A stretch of DNA of 12,098 nucleotides from an uncultured bacterium (GTDB lineage Bacteria > Oederibacteriota > PGYV01 > CAILUR01): the NCBI GenBank assembly GCA_903837445.1, contig CAILUR010000205.1, forward strand, positions 1 through 12,098, in the 5' to 3' direction. Shown here in pieces: positions 5,893 through 12,098 of the stretch. The notes beneath the pieces were generated by a model that saw nothing but the letters and a program-made list of their open reading frames with translations, searched no databases and was not told where the DNA came from. The position numbers and the translations under genes are program-made. Position 1 is the stretch's first letter. Every line of letters begins with the position of its first letter.

Positions 5893-6279
5893 TTAAAGTC
5901 TTTTTTCGCCTGTAAGTTTTTGTAGTTCTGTTATGTCCTGAGTGACTTCTAGACACCCCAGATATTTTCCTTCCGCATCTCTTACAGGAAAATAATTTAT
6001 ATACACTATTTTTCCTTTGAAATTTATCCAAAACGCCGCATCTTCTTTACTACCTGTCTTAAACCCAGTAAGGATAGCGTTTACCTTATCCAAGCTCTGT
6101 GGCGGGTGGCAGTTTTGTACTTTACGGCCAAGGTCCATTTTTGTTCTTGGAAATAACCTGCCTGCCTTTGGTGTATTAAAAAATTTAACTGTGTCCTGTG
6201 CATCTACAAAAGAGACATCCAGCGGCAGTGCATCCATTAGTGCTTCTATTGTTTCTAAAGAAAGTTCTTTTAGATTCAT
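5893..6279 (-). CDS. PAS-domain protein of the DUF438-associated type (NCHPP motif)
   Basis: A 128-residue protein that is essentially one PAS domain. It starts LETIEALMDALPLDVSFVDA (9-27, the usual PAS entry helix and first strand). It then has FFNTPKAGRLFPRTKMDLGR, the motif NCHPP at 56-60, and AFWINFKGKIVYINYFPVRD through LGCLEVTQDITELQ as the last strands and linker. This pattern is that of the PAS found at the C-terminus of DUF438/hemerythrin proteins, but here it is a separate gene lying 24 nt after the hemerythrin gene. PAS domains sense ligands or redox cofactors; C57-H58 in NCHPP could bind heme or metal, which is inference. No output domain is attached, so it probably works with the adjacent hemerythrin protein. 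The SD AAGGAG is 7 nt before ATG. Confidence 0.87.
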   Translation of the reverse strand: MNLKELSLETIEALMDALPLDVSFVDAQDTVKFFNTPKAGRLFPRTKMDLGRKVQNCHPPQSLDKVNAILTGFKTGSKEDAAFWINFKGKIVYINYFPVRDAEGKYLGCLEVTQDITELQKLTGEKRL

Positions 6280-6303
6280 AATAGTTCTCCTTTTTTTAAT
6301 TTT

Positions 6304-7086
6304 TTAACTCTCGAAATATCCTAAATTGTCACATTCTTCTTTTATATCTTTCCATTCTTCCTCTGTGATTACATCCATAGCCACTGCATACAACACATTT
6401 GTTTCCTTTTGAGTGTGTGCCCCAAACTTTTCCGTCAACACCAAAGCAAGCCCTGCGAGCACTTCCATATAATAAGCGAAGTCATTTTTTTTCATTTCTT
6501 CAGGGGTCAGCAGTTTAAGCAACTGTTTTTTTATACTTTTCATTTCCGTATGTTCCGCCCACATAATTACGGGTGGTTCTATTATTCCGTGTTTTTCAAG
6601 CACTGGAAAAAGCGTATTTTCCTGTCTGACATTATGATTCTCGGCTTCCATAAGTTTTACGGCAATTCTTTTTATAGCCGCCATTTCATCAGTGGCCGCT
6701 TCAAAACTACCCTTTGCCTTTGTCTGTCTTATAAGCACAATAAGGGTCTCCATATATTTAAGAATAACTTTATGTTCTTCCTGAAACCTGTGCACTGGAT
6801 GTCCCTCAGCCACTATTAAATTAGGTTTATTTATCGCATCCTTAAATATTGATAAATGCACATCACACGCCGTCATAAGGTCGTCTCTGGTAAACCCTTC
6901 ACGCACCAGTTCCCCTTCCGCCATTGCCAATATCAAAGGATTGGTTTTTTCAAGAATTTCCTTAAACTCCTGTTTGAGCCTTTCAGCTTCCACTGGCGAG
7001 TTTTCCTTCGCCTTGAGCGCTTTCATTATTATTTTTATCTTATCTTTGAGTATTGTAAACTCAGGCGTATTTATATCAGTTTTCAT
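6304..7086 (-). CDS. DUF438 plus hemerythrin-like di-iron protein
   Basis: A 260-residue cytoplasmic protein with an N-terminal DUF438 region (about 10-85, helical, containing FKEILEKTNPLILAMAEGEL and GEL/DDL/CDVH). A hemerythrin-type four-helix bundle follows (about 95-235). Candidate di-iron ligands are H99/H105 (VHRFQEEHK), H151 and E156 (AENHNVRQENTLFPVLEKH), H179 (MWAEHTEMK), and H224 and E228 (FGAHTQKETNVLY). Hemerythrins bind O2, NO or iron; the related YtfE/ScdA/RIC proteins repair nitrosylated or oxidised iron centres. The start codon overlaps the preceding stop (ATGA), with GGAG about 7 nt upstream, so the two genes are translationally coupled. The PAS domain that normally completes such proteins is encoded by the next gene. 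Domain calls are firm; O2/NO/iron function is inferred from the family. Confidence 0.91.
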   Translation of the reverse strand: MKTDINTPEFTILKDKIKIIMKALKAKENSPVEAERLKQEFKEILEKTNPLILAMAEGELVREGFTRDDLMTACDVHLSIFKDAINKPNLIVAEGHPVHRFQEEHKVILKYMETLIVLIRQTKAKGSFEAATDEMAAIKRIAVKLMEAENHNVRQENTLFPVLEKHGIIEPPVIMWAEHTEMKSIKKQLLKLLTPEEMKKNDFAYYMEVLAGLALVLTEKFGAHTQKETNVLYAVAMDVITEEEWKDIKEECDNLGYFES

Positions 7087-7664
7087 TTTTTGTCTCCGCT
7101 TTTGGGTTTATAGAAATATATATGCCACTCATCCTCGCCTTTTTTTACTGCGTAATTTGCCAACCCTTGCGTTTCTAGATAAGCCATTACTGGCGCTGGT
7201 TTAAACTTTTGAATCAGCAAAAACCCTTCGCCTTCAGAGATAGCGTTGGCTTTTTCTATAATGAATTGAAAAGGTTCGCCATCTATTTTTCTAGCATCCA
7301 CTTCTGCAAAAGTTTTCATATTATCCAACCAACTTGGTTTCTCAGCCAAGGTTTCCTCAGCCGAAAATCTCCGTTTTAAAAAGCCATCCTGCAAAGCTGG
7401 AATATTTTTTTTTACATAATCTAAATACTCTGAACCCATACCTATGGCTTCATTTAGAGTATAAAGCATTTCATTTAAATATATTTTTCCAATCTCAGAT
7501 GCTTTTTTTACTGTAGTTATTTTTGCCACTGTATTAAATAGCACTGGATTTTGAAGCCGTTTAAAATTTGAGGAGAGTCCGCTCAATACTTCTTTTAATT
7601 CCGGATATTGCGTGACAATGTCAAATATCGATGAGTCCTGTGTAATTATTGTTTTTTCAGCCAT
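7083..7664 (-). CDS. DUF1858/DUF2249-domain protein
   Basis: A 193-residue cytoplasmic protein. The N-terminal part (6-68) matches DUF1858: SSIFDIVTQYPELKEVL, then NPVLFNTVAKITTVKKASEIG. The C-terminal part (118-187) matches DUF2249: EVDARKIDGEPFQFIIEKA, EGEGFLLIQKFKPAPVMAYLE and EWHIYFYK. Both are small domains often found with hemerythrin, DUF438 and nitrogen-oxide or redox genes, without a settled biochemical role. It is the first gene after a strong promoter. ATG at 7664 has AGGAG 7 nt upstream, and its stop overlaps the hemerythrin gene start by four bases. It probably forms a complex or relay with the next two products. The cysteine found near the end of many DUF1858 domains is absent: the protein has no Cys at all. 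Confidence 0.87.
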   Translation of the reverse strand: MAEKTIITQDSSIFDIVTQYPELKEVLSGLSSNFKRLQNPVLFNTVAKITTVKKASEIGKIYLNEMLYTLNEAIGMGSEYLDYVKKNIPALQDGFLKRRFSAEETLAEKPSWLDNMKTFAEVDARKIDGEPFQFIIEKANAISEGEGFLLIQKFKPAPVMAYLETQGLANYAVKKGEDEWHIYFYKPKSGDKK

Positions 7665-7705
7665 TATTTTTCTCCTTTTTTAGTGTATATCACCTTTCTT
7701 ATGAT

Positions 7706-7734
7706 ATTCTACAAGATACCTCTAAAAAAGTCAA
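7706..7734 (-). promoter_or_regulatory. Sigma-70-like promoter of the DUF1858-hemerythrin-PAS-cupin operon
   Basis: On the minus strand TTGACT (7734-7729) and TAGAAT (7711-7706) are separated by the ideal 17 bp, with a purine-rich start region near 7699. The leader to the DUF1858 start codon is about 35 nt. No clear terminator separates it from the GIY-YIG gene just upstream. Confidence 0.75.
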
Positions 7735-7796
7735 GTTTAATATTTTTGTGGTCCCGTTCATACCAGTTTTTCCCCGTATTCTCGCTTGCCTAAATT

Positions 7797-8069
7797 TTAC
7801 TTAACTTTTTTCATTTTATATTTCAAAGTGAGTTTTATTTTATTTATTTTAGACATTTTTTTAATTTTTAGTTCCCGCCTGAGCGCATCCCCTATACTGC
7901 GTTTTGCTTCCAGATAGACCAGTTTGACTGGGCGTCTTTTTAAGTTTATATACTTGGCGCCCTTACCCGAATTATGTTTCTCCAATCTTTTCATATAATC
8001 ATTACTTATTCCCGTATAAAAAGTTTTATCCTGACACAGTACTATATATACAGTCCATTTTTTCTTCAT
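7797..8069 (-). CDS. GIY-YIG nuclease-fold protein (UPF0213/YhbQ-like)
   Basis: A 90-residue single-domain member of the GIY-YIG nuclease superfamily. The signature reads Y8-I-V and Y18-T-G, with R28 on the following helix (YMKRLEKHNSGKGAKYI) and a likely catalytic Glu at 66 (RRELKIKKM). The C-terminus is very Lys-rich, consistent with nucleic-acid binding. Family members may act in DNA repair or recombination, but the standalone small type is poorly characterised. Its ATG overlaps the transketolase stop codon (ATGA), so it is translationally coupled to an unrelated metabolic gene. An SD is hard to define because it lies inside the transketolase coding end. It is the last gene before the promoter at 7706-7734. 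Confidence 0.9.
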   Translation of the reverse strand: MKKKWTVYIVLCQDKTFYTGISNDYMKRLEKHNSGKGAKYINLKRRPVKLVYLEAKRSIGDALRRELKIKKMSKINKIKLTLKYKMKKVK

Positions 8070-10060
8070 TCTTTCGCCAGTTTTATGCCTTCTTTGACAA
8101 GCGTTTCTGTGTTAAATCCAAATTTTTCCATAACTACTTCTCCAGCAGCAGAGGCGCCAAACCTGTCAATTCCCAGCACCACACCCTCACTTCCAGCAAA
8201 CTCATACCAGCACATAGACGCCCCCGCCTCCATTGTCAGTCTCTTTTTTATTTGTGGCGGAAGCACAAAGTTTTTATACTCTCTATCCTGAGCTCTAAAA
8301 ATTTCCATACTCGGCATAGAGACCACCCTTGTTTTTATTCCTTTCAAAGCGAGTTGTCCTGCCCCTGCCAAAGCTATTTGCACTTCCGAACCTGTAGCGA
8401 TAATAATTATATCTGGAGTGCCTTCCACCTCTCGCAGAATATACGCTCCCCTTTGTGCCCCTTTGAAAATATTATTTTTTACAGTGTCCATAATAGGAAG
8501 GGCTTGTCGGGACAATATAAGGGCACACGGTTTTTTATTTACAATAGCCATATGCCAACAAGCAGCAGTTTCATTAGCATCTGCTGGCCTATACACAGTA
8601 AAACCTGGAATCGCTCTTAAAGCCGTGAGCTGTTCTATGGGCTGATGCGTGGGACCATCTTCCCCAAGCCCTATACTATCGTGAGTAAAAACAAAAATAG
8701 AATGCACCCCCATAATAGCCGCGAGCCGTATGGCAGGTCTCATATAATCTGAAAAGACTAAAAAGGTAGCGCAGTATGGAACAAAGCCACCGTGAAGTGC
8801 CAGCCCGTTTACCGCCGCTGCCATAGCGTGTTCCCTCACTCCAAAATGAATATTTCGATCACACTCTTTTTCAAAGCCCACGCATTCGAATCCATACAGG
8901 ACTGTTTTGGTGGACCCTGCCAAATCTGCAGCCCCGCCTATAAACTGCGGGACTTGTTTTTCCACCGCATTCATTATTTTTCCAGAGGCCTCCCGTGTCG
9001 CCATGCCCTTTTCATTTACCGAGAAAACCGGTAAAGCCTTTTCAAACTCTTTTGGAATATCCGCAGTCATAAACTTTTCAAATACTCGCGCCTGTTCCGG
9101 ATATTTTATTTTATATTTTTCAAAGAGTCTCTGCCAGTTAGCTTCTTCCTCTTGGCCTTTTTTTTCCAACATTTCAAACTCAGTGCTGACACTTTGCGGG
9201 ACTTGAAACTTTTTATCTGGATCAAGTCCTATGTTTATTTTTGTCTCCCTCACGCCCTGTGCCCCGAGTGGTTCTCCGTGTGCTTGTGTAGTATCCTGCT
9301 TTGGACTACCAAACCCAATATGCGTCCGCACCAGAATCAGGGAGGGTTTTTCTTTTTGTAGTTTTGCTTCCTCTATTGCGCGGGATATTTTTTCAGTATC
9401 ATTAATATCATAGACAGCCTGCGTGTGCCAGCCATAGCCATCAAACCGCTGTTTGACATTTTCAGTAAAAGAAAGAGAAGTGTCACCATCTATGGAAATA
9501 TGATTGTTATCGTAAAGGTAAATAAGTTTTCCGAGTTTTTGAGTACCTGCGAGAGAGGCTGCCTCAGCAGTCACCCCTTCCATAAGGTCTCCGTCAGACA
9601 CAAGCGCATAAGTATAATGATTCACTATATCAAAACCCTCGCGGTTAAAAGAAGTGGCCAATTCTTTTTCAGCAAGTGCCATCCCCACGCCTATAGCAAA
9701 GCCTTGCCCAAGCGGTCCAGTGGTGGCTTCTACTCCAGGGGTCTGCCCATATTCGGGATGTCCAGGTGTTTTACTTCCCCACTTTCTAAAACCTTTTAAA
9801 TCTTCTATAGTGAGCCCATAGCCACAAAGATATAACAGGGCATATAAAAGCGCACTCCCGTGCCCAGCCGATAAAATAAACCTATCACGGTCATACCACT
9901 TGGGATTTTTTGGATTGTGTTTTAAATATTTGGTAAAAAGAGTATATGCGATAGGCGCCGCCCCAAGCGGTAGCCCAGGGTGTCCAGAGTTGGCTTCTTC
10001 CACCATATCTATAGCAAGCCCGCGTATGGTATTTATGGCTACATCACTGGAAGTTTTCAT
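8066..10060 (-). CDS. tkt: Transketolase
   Basis: Thiamine-diphosphate enzyme of the non-oxidative pentose phosphate pathway, moving two-carbon units between ketose and aldose phosphates; a homodimer in the cytosol. At 664 residues it is full length. Visible are NSGHPG with H27, GHGSALLY with H67, and the TPP/Mg motif SDGDLMEG (155-162) through DNNHISIDGDT with N185/N186. H262 (AHG) is in place, as are the catalytic Glu E410 in FGVREHA, TH-DSIGLGEDGPTHQP (459-474, with H460 and H472) and the RPADANE substrate region. The C-terminal domain has IATGSEVQIAL. All family catalytic residues I looked for are present. The start at 10060 has AGAGG about 8 nt upstream. It begins 64 nt after the exported protein gene, with no obvious promoter in between, and overlaps the GIY-YIG gene by four bases. 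Confidence 0.97.
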   Translation of the reverse strand: MKTSSDVAINTIRGLAIDMVEEANSGHPGLPLGAAPIAYTLFTKYLKHNPKNPKWYDRDRFILSAGHGSALLYALLYLCGYGLTIEDLKGFRKWGSKTPGHPEYGQTPGVEATTGPLGQGFAIGVGMALAEKELATSFNREGFDIVNHYTYALVSDGDLMEGVTAEAASLAGTQKLGKLIYLYDNNHISIDGDTSLSFTENVKQRFDGYGWHTQAVYDINDTEKISRAIEEAKLQKEKPSLILVRTHIGFGSPKQDTTQAHGEPLGAQGVRETKINIGLDPDKKFQVPQSVSTEFEMLEKKGQEEEANWQRLFEKYKIKYPEQARVFEKFMTADIPKEFEKALPVFSVNEKGMATREASGKIMNAVEKQVPQFIGGAADLAGSTKTVLYGFECVGFEKECDRNIHFGVREHAMAAAVNGLALHGGFVPYCATFLVFSDYMRPAIRLAAIMGVHSIFVFTHDSIGLGEDGPTHQPIEQLTALRAIPGFTVYRPADANETAACWHMAIVNKKPCALILSRQALPIMDTVKNNIFKGAQRGAYILREVEGTPDIIIIATGSEVQIALAGAGQLALKGIKTRVVSMPSMEIFRAQDREYKNFVLPPQIKKRLTMEAGASMCWYEFAGSEGVVLGIDRFGASAAGEVVMEKFGFNTETLVKEGIKLAKE

Positions 10061-10124
10061 ACTCTGCGCCTCTCAATTTTCCTCTCCCCTTTTCAGAAGA
10101 GCAAAACCAAAACTTTTATTATCT

Positions 10125-10904
10125 TTATTTTTTTATGGCTATCACTACAAGCAGTATTACTATCAGTGACAACAAGCCTGTTATAATAAACAGCGTCCAG
10201 TTTTGTTTTTTTACCTGCACATCTAAAGTATAATCGTAATCAAAAGTATCTGCTTTTATTTTTATCATAAGCGGTAGTTTAGCCGGACCTTTGTATTCTT
10301 TTGTAATGTCTATCACAAAACTCATTTCTCTTGTATCGCCGGGTAAAATATTTTGTAAATCTTTTTTGCCGTTTGTAATTTTAATGCCCGCATCTGTGGA
10401 GAGAAGTTCTGCTGTGACATTTGACGCAGCCCCTCCCAATATTTTATTTGCCATAAGGACTCGCACATTAAGTTTCTTAACGCTGAAAAGCATATCTGTA
10501 AGTCCAAACCAGTTGTCCGAATTTTTTTCTTTTACCACTTCTTCTGTAGTCACTTCCGCTATATTAAAATCTGGAAGCGCCATTGCAGTGACAGTGGGAG
10601 TGGGAGCTACGGTCGGGATATGTGTGGCAGTGGGAATGACGCGAGGTTTTGTTTTTGGTTTTATCACTGGCTTTACTGCTGCTACCTGAGTTGCAGTAGC
10701 CACCACGCCTGGCGTGAAAGTACCTGTGGCCTCAACAATCACAATTGAAATTTTTTTCACTGTGCCTGCTTCCAAGATATCTTTTGTTTCAGCTTTTTTT
10801 ACGGCGCCAGCACTTATATAATCATCTGCCTCCGCACAAAAAATAGGTACAGAAAACCCCATTAAAATCACGACTGCGAGCAAAACCAAAAAATTTTTCT
10901 TCAT
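10125..10904 (-). CDS. Exported, C-terminally anchored protein with Thr/Pro-rich linker, function unknown
   Basis: I do not recognise this 259-residue protein. It has a signal peptide (MKKNFLVLLAVVILMGF, likely cut after FCA at 24). A repeated AGxVKK motif follows at 32-37 and 46-51, then a low-complexity Thr/Pro/Val/Ala linker (about 59-110, with PTATHIPTVAPTPTVTA). A beta-rich region (about 140-232, e.g. LNVRVLMANK, NVTAELLSTDAGIKI, REMSFVIDI) resembles an Ig-like surface domain. A C-terminal transmembrane helix (237-257) ending KK holds most of the protein outside the membrane. I chose ATG at 10904 because GGAGGGG sits about 5 nt upstream and the signal peptide then starts cleanly; ATG at 10919 would add five residues. 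It could be an adhesin or stalk-like protein, but this is a guess. It has its own promoter. Confidence 0.8.
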   Translation of the reverse strand: MKKNFLVLLAVVILMGFSVPIFCAEADDYISAGAVKKAETKDILEAGTVKKISIVIVEATGTFTPGVVATATQVAAVKPVIKPKTKPRVIPTATHIPTVAPTPTVTAMALPDFNIAEVTTEEVVKEKNSDNWFGLTDMLFSVKKLNVRVLMANKILGGAASNVTAELLSTDAGIKITNGKKDLQNILPGDTREMSFVIDITKEYKGPAKLPLMIKIKADTFDYDYTLDVQVKKQNWTLFIITGLLSLIVILLVVIAIKK

Positions 10905-10945
10905 TTTCCCCTCCGTCAATTGTTTTAAAAGTGTTTAACTACTTA

Positions 10946-10975
10946 ATTATATCACTAAGGTGGCGCTATTTTCAA
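10946..10975 (-). promoter_or_regulatory. Sigma-70-like promoter of the exported protein gene
   Basis: On the minus strand TTGAAA (10975-10970) and a perfect TATAAT (10951-10946) are 18 bp apart. The leader to the ATG at 10904 would be about 35 nt. It lies just downstream of the aldo/keto reductase stop, so the exported protein and possibly transketolase start here. Confidence 0.65.
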
Positions 10976-10999
10976 GTAAATCTAAATAAAAGAGATTGC

Positions 11000-11021
11000 G
11001 TTTTCAAAATTAATTGAAAAC
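11000..11021 (-). terminator. Weak hairpin overlapping the aldo/keto reductase stop
   Basis: GTTTTCAA and TTGAAAAC (11000-11007 and 11014-11021) form a perfect 8-bp but AT-rich stem with a 6-nt loop, spanning the stop codon. It is followed on the minus strand by a T-rich but broken stretch. It may contribute to termination, but it lacks a GC core and a continuous T run. Confidence 0.25.
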
Positions 11022-11963
11022 ATTTTCTATAAACTTTACTTCTTCATTGCTCAGTGGTTTTCCTGCAGCTGCCAGATTTAGTTCCACTTGTTGCCGATTT
11101 CTAAAACCTGGAATGGTACACCCCAAAGCTTCAAAACTTAGCACATATTGCAACATTACGCGCGCCACATCTTTTATCTCGGACCCAAACTTTGCTTTTA
11201 TTTTTTCCATTCTTTCATCGTTCTTTTTAAGCGACTCTGTTTTAAAATAATCCGAGCGCGAGCGAAAATCGCCTTCTTCAAACTTAGGCGGGTGTGCCAC
11301 GGAATATTTTCCGAGTAGTAAGCCGTGTACCAAGGGAGAAAACCCTACTATTTTAATATCTTCTTTTTTCATAAGCTGAGCTGTCTTTGAAGCCGGAGCA
11401 ATGTAGCCGGTGTCCATAGCATTACACGACCCCTGCAGTACATCTGGTTTTATTTTTGGCACGAGGCGAAGAAAGTCATCCTGTGAATAAGTGGACAGTC
11501 CTATAAATCTTATCTTTCCCTCGCTTTTAAGCTTATTCACTTCAGCTACTGCCTCATCCACATACTGGTCCTTCGGTCCAAAATCCCCATGATGAAAATA
11601 ATAAATATCTACAAAATCCCTTTTTAAATTTTTCAACGATTGCTCGCATTGATGCCGTATATGCAAGGCCTCATAAGCGCTTTCAGCCGTACCCTTCACC
11701 CAGCCGACTTTTGTTGCAATAATAACTTTTTTTGTTTTTTCTCCAAGAGCTTTTGCAAGCATACGCTCAGAGTTTCCCTCACCATAAGAATCAGCATTAT
11801 CAAAATGATTAACGCCATTATCCACAGCATAGTTGACGGCATCAATAACTTCTTTTTCTTCAATATGTCCCCACCCTGACTGCCCAGGTCCTCCGATAGT
11901 CCAGCATCCAAGAGATATTTCAGAGACATTAAGCCCAGTCCTGCCGAGTTTTCTGTAATTCAT
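11010..11963 (-). CDS. Aldo/keto reductase
   Basis: NAD(P)H-dependent oxidoreductase of the AKR superfamily (TIM barrel, cytosolic), converting aldehydes or ketones to alcohols. The 317 residues open with the family start NYRKLGRTGLNVSEISLGCW. The catalytic tetrad is visible as D55 and Y60 (FDNADSYG), K85 (IIATKVGW) and H124 (IYYFHHGD), followed by KIRFIGLSTYS and GFSPLVHGLLLGKY. The C-terminal cofactor-binding region has QYVLSFEALGCTIPGFRNRQQVELN. The start at 11963 has GGAGG four bases upstream, slightly close but clear. It follows lipA by 67 nt and is probably read through from it or from a weak promoter I could not define. The substrate cannot be told from sequence; this subgroup includes general stress-type reductases. 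Confidence 0.94.
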   Translation of the reverse strand: MNYRKLGRTGLNVSEISLGCWTIGGPGQSGWGHIEEKEVIDAVNYAVDNGVNHFDNADSYGEGNSERMLAKALGEKTKKVIIATKVGWVKGTAESAYEALHIRHQCEQSLKNLKRDFVDIYYFHHGDFGPKDQYVDEAVAEVNKLKSEGKIRFIGLSTYSQDDFLRLVPKIKPDVLQGSCNAMDTGYIAPASKTAQLMKKEDIKIVGFSPLVHGLLLGKYSVAHPPKFEEGDFRSRSDYFKTESLKKNDERMEKIKAKFGSEIKDVARVMLQYVLSFEALGCTIPGFRNRQQVELNLAAAGKPLSNEEVKFIENVFN

Positions 11964-12030
11964 AAAACCTCCAATAAAATATTTAGTCCTGCTTCAATAA
12001 AAATATATTAAATTGCTTTTTACTTAAGTC

Positions 12031-12098
12031 TTATTTATAGTCCTCTGCGTGATAAGAACTCCTTACAAACACTCCGCTTTCCACATGTGTAAAACCAG
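12031..12098 (-). CDS. lipA: Lipoyl synthase, C-terminal end (partial)
   Basis: Only the last 21 codons and the TAA stop lie in the window; the frame enters at the right edge with two bases of an incomplete codon. The peptide reads GFTHVESG then VFVRSSYHAEDYK, the characteristic C-terminus of LipA, a radical-SAM enzyme that inserts two sulfurs into protein-bound octanoate. The RSSY motif is the invariant one whose Ser binds an iron of the auxiliary 4Fe-4S cluster. Most LipA proteins have GP before the FVRSS or LVRSS stretch; here it is GV. The other two minus-strand frames show no family resemblance. The fragment is short, but the motif is specific. Confidence 0.88.
   Translation of the reverse strand, partial: GFTHVESGVFVRSSYHAEDYK

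Noticed and set aside
6096..6115. A second copy of the palindrome arm (GGCGGGTGGCAG)
   Set aside because: It shares only a short GGGTGGCAG core, lies in the conserved HPP codons of the PAS gene and has no inverted partner.
7735..7796. Terminator after the GIY-YIG gene
   Set aside because: Only very short complementary pieces (GGT/ACC) are present, with no convincing stem and T-run.
10061..10124. Hairpin CTCTTC/GGGGAG between the exported protein gene and tkt as a terminator
   Set aside because: The stem needs two G-T pairs and no T-run follows it.
8..11879. Many plus-strand open frames of 60-136 codons spread over the window
   Set aside because: They lie opposite well-supported minus-strand genes, lack sensible ribosome sites and show no family motifs; they are antisense shadows.
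11964..12030. Promoter between lipA and the aldo/keto reductase
   Set aside because: TAATAT and TTGAAG are present but not at workable spacing to partners; the AT-rich background makes such matches likely by chance.

Overview
The window is a compact, AT-rich stretch of a Gram-negative (diderm) bacterium. RND/TolC-type efflux genes imply an outer membrane. Every gene I can support lies on the minus strand, so transcription runs from the right end to the left. Weakly typed domain families (DUF438, DUF1858, DUF2249, DUF4190), a hemerythrin-like protein and the absence of close model-organism order suggest an uncultivated, probably anaerobic or microaerophilic lineage. I cannot name the phylum from the sequence.

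In transcription order, the right end (12098 to 10125) holds the last 21 codons of lipoyl synthase (lipA), an aldo/keto reductase, and a membrane-anchored exported protein of unknown function with a Thr/Pro-rich linker and its own sigma-70-like promoter. Next come a full-length transketolase (tkt) and a small GIY-YIG nuclease whose start overlaps the tkt stop (ATGA). A strong sigma-70-like promoter at 7706-7734 then drives a four-gene set: DUF1858/DUF2249 protein, DUF438 plus hemerythrin protein, PAS protein with an NCHPP motif, and cupin. The first three look like a large DUF1858-DUF438-hemerythrin-PAS polypeptide split over consecutive genes, plausibly sensing or handling O2, NO or iron.

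A secreted YHS-domain protein with several Cys/Met clusters follows, with its own promoter (5528-5555) and a near-perfect dyad at the predicted transcription start. Its 3' region (4894-5003) holds a hairpin terminator next to a 12-bp inverted repeat flanked by a 10-bp direct repeat, possibly a small inserted element.

The left 4.9 kb is a metal-efflux operon: ECF sigma factor, single-pass membrane protein with a seven-cysteine tail (predicted anti-sigma factor), DUF4190 membrane protein, TolC-like outer-membrane protein, CusB-like adaptor with a heavy-metal-binding domain, and the first 389 residues of a CusA/CzcA-type pump. The most interesting hypothesis is that the Cys-rich periplasmic tail senses metal directly and releases the sigma factor to switch on the pump, an arrangement analogous to but simpler than CnrYXH. 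The unusual layout upstream of the sigma gene, with a terminator about 20 nt before its start codon, may also be part of that control. No gap exceeds 300 bases, and I saw no tRNA, rRNA, CRISPR array or transposase.
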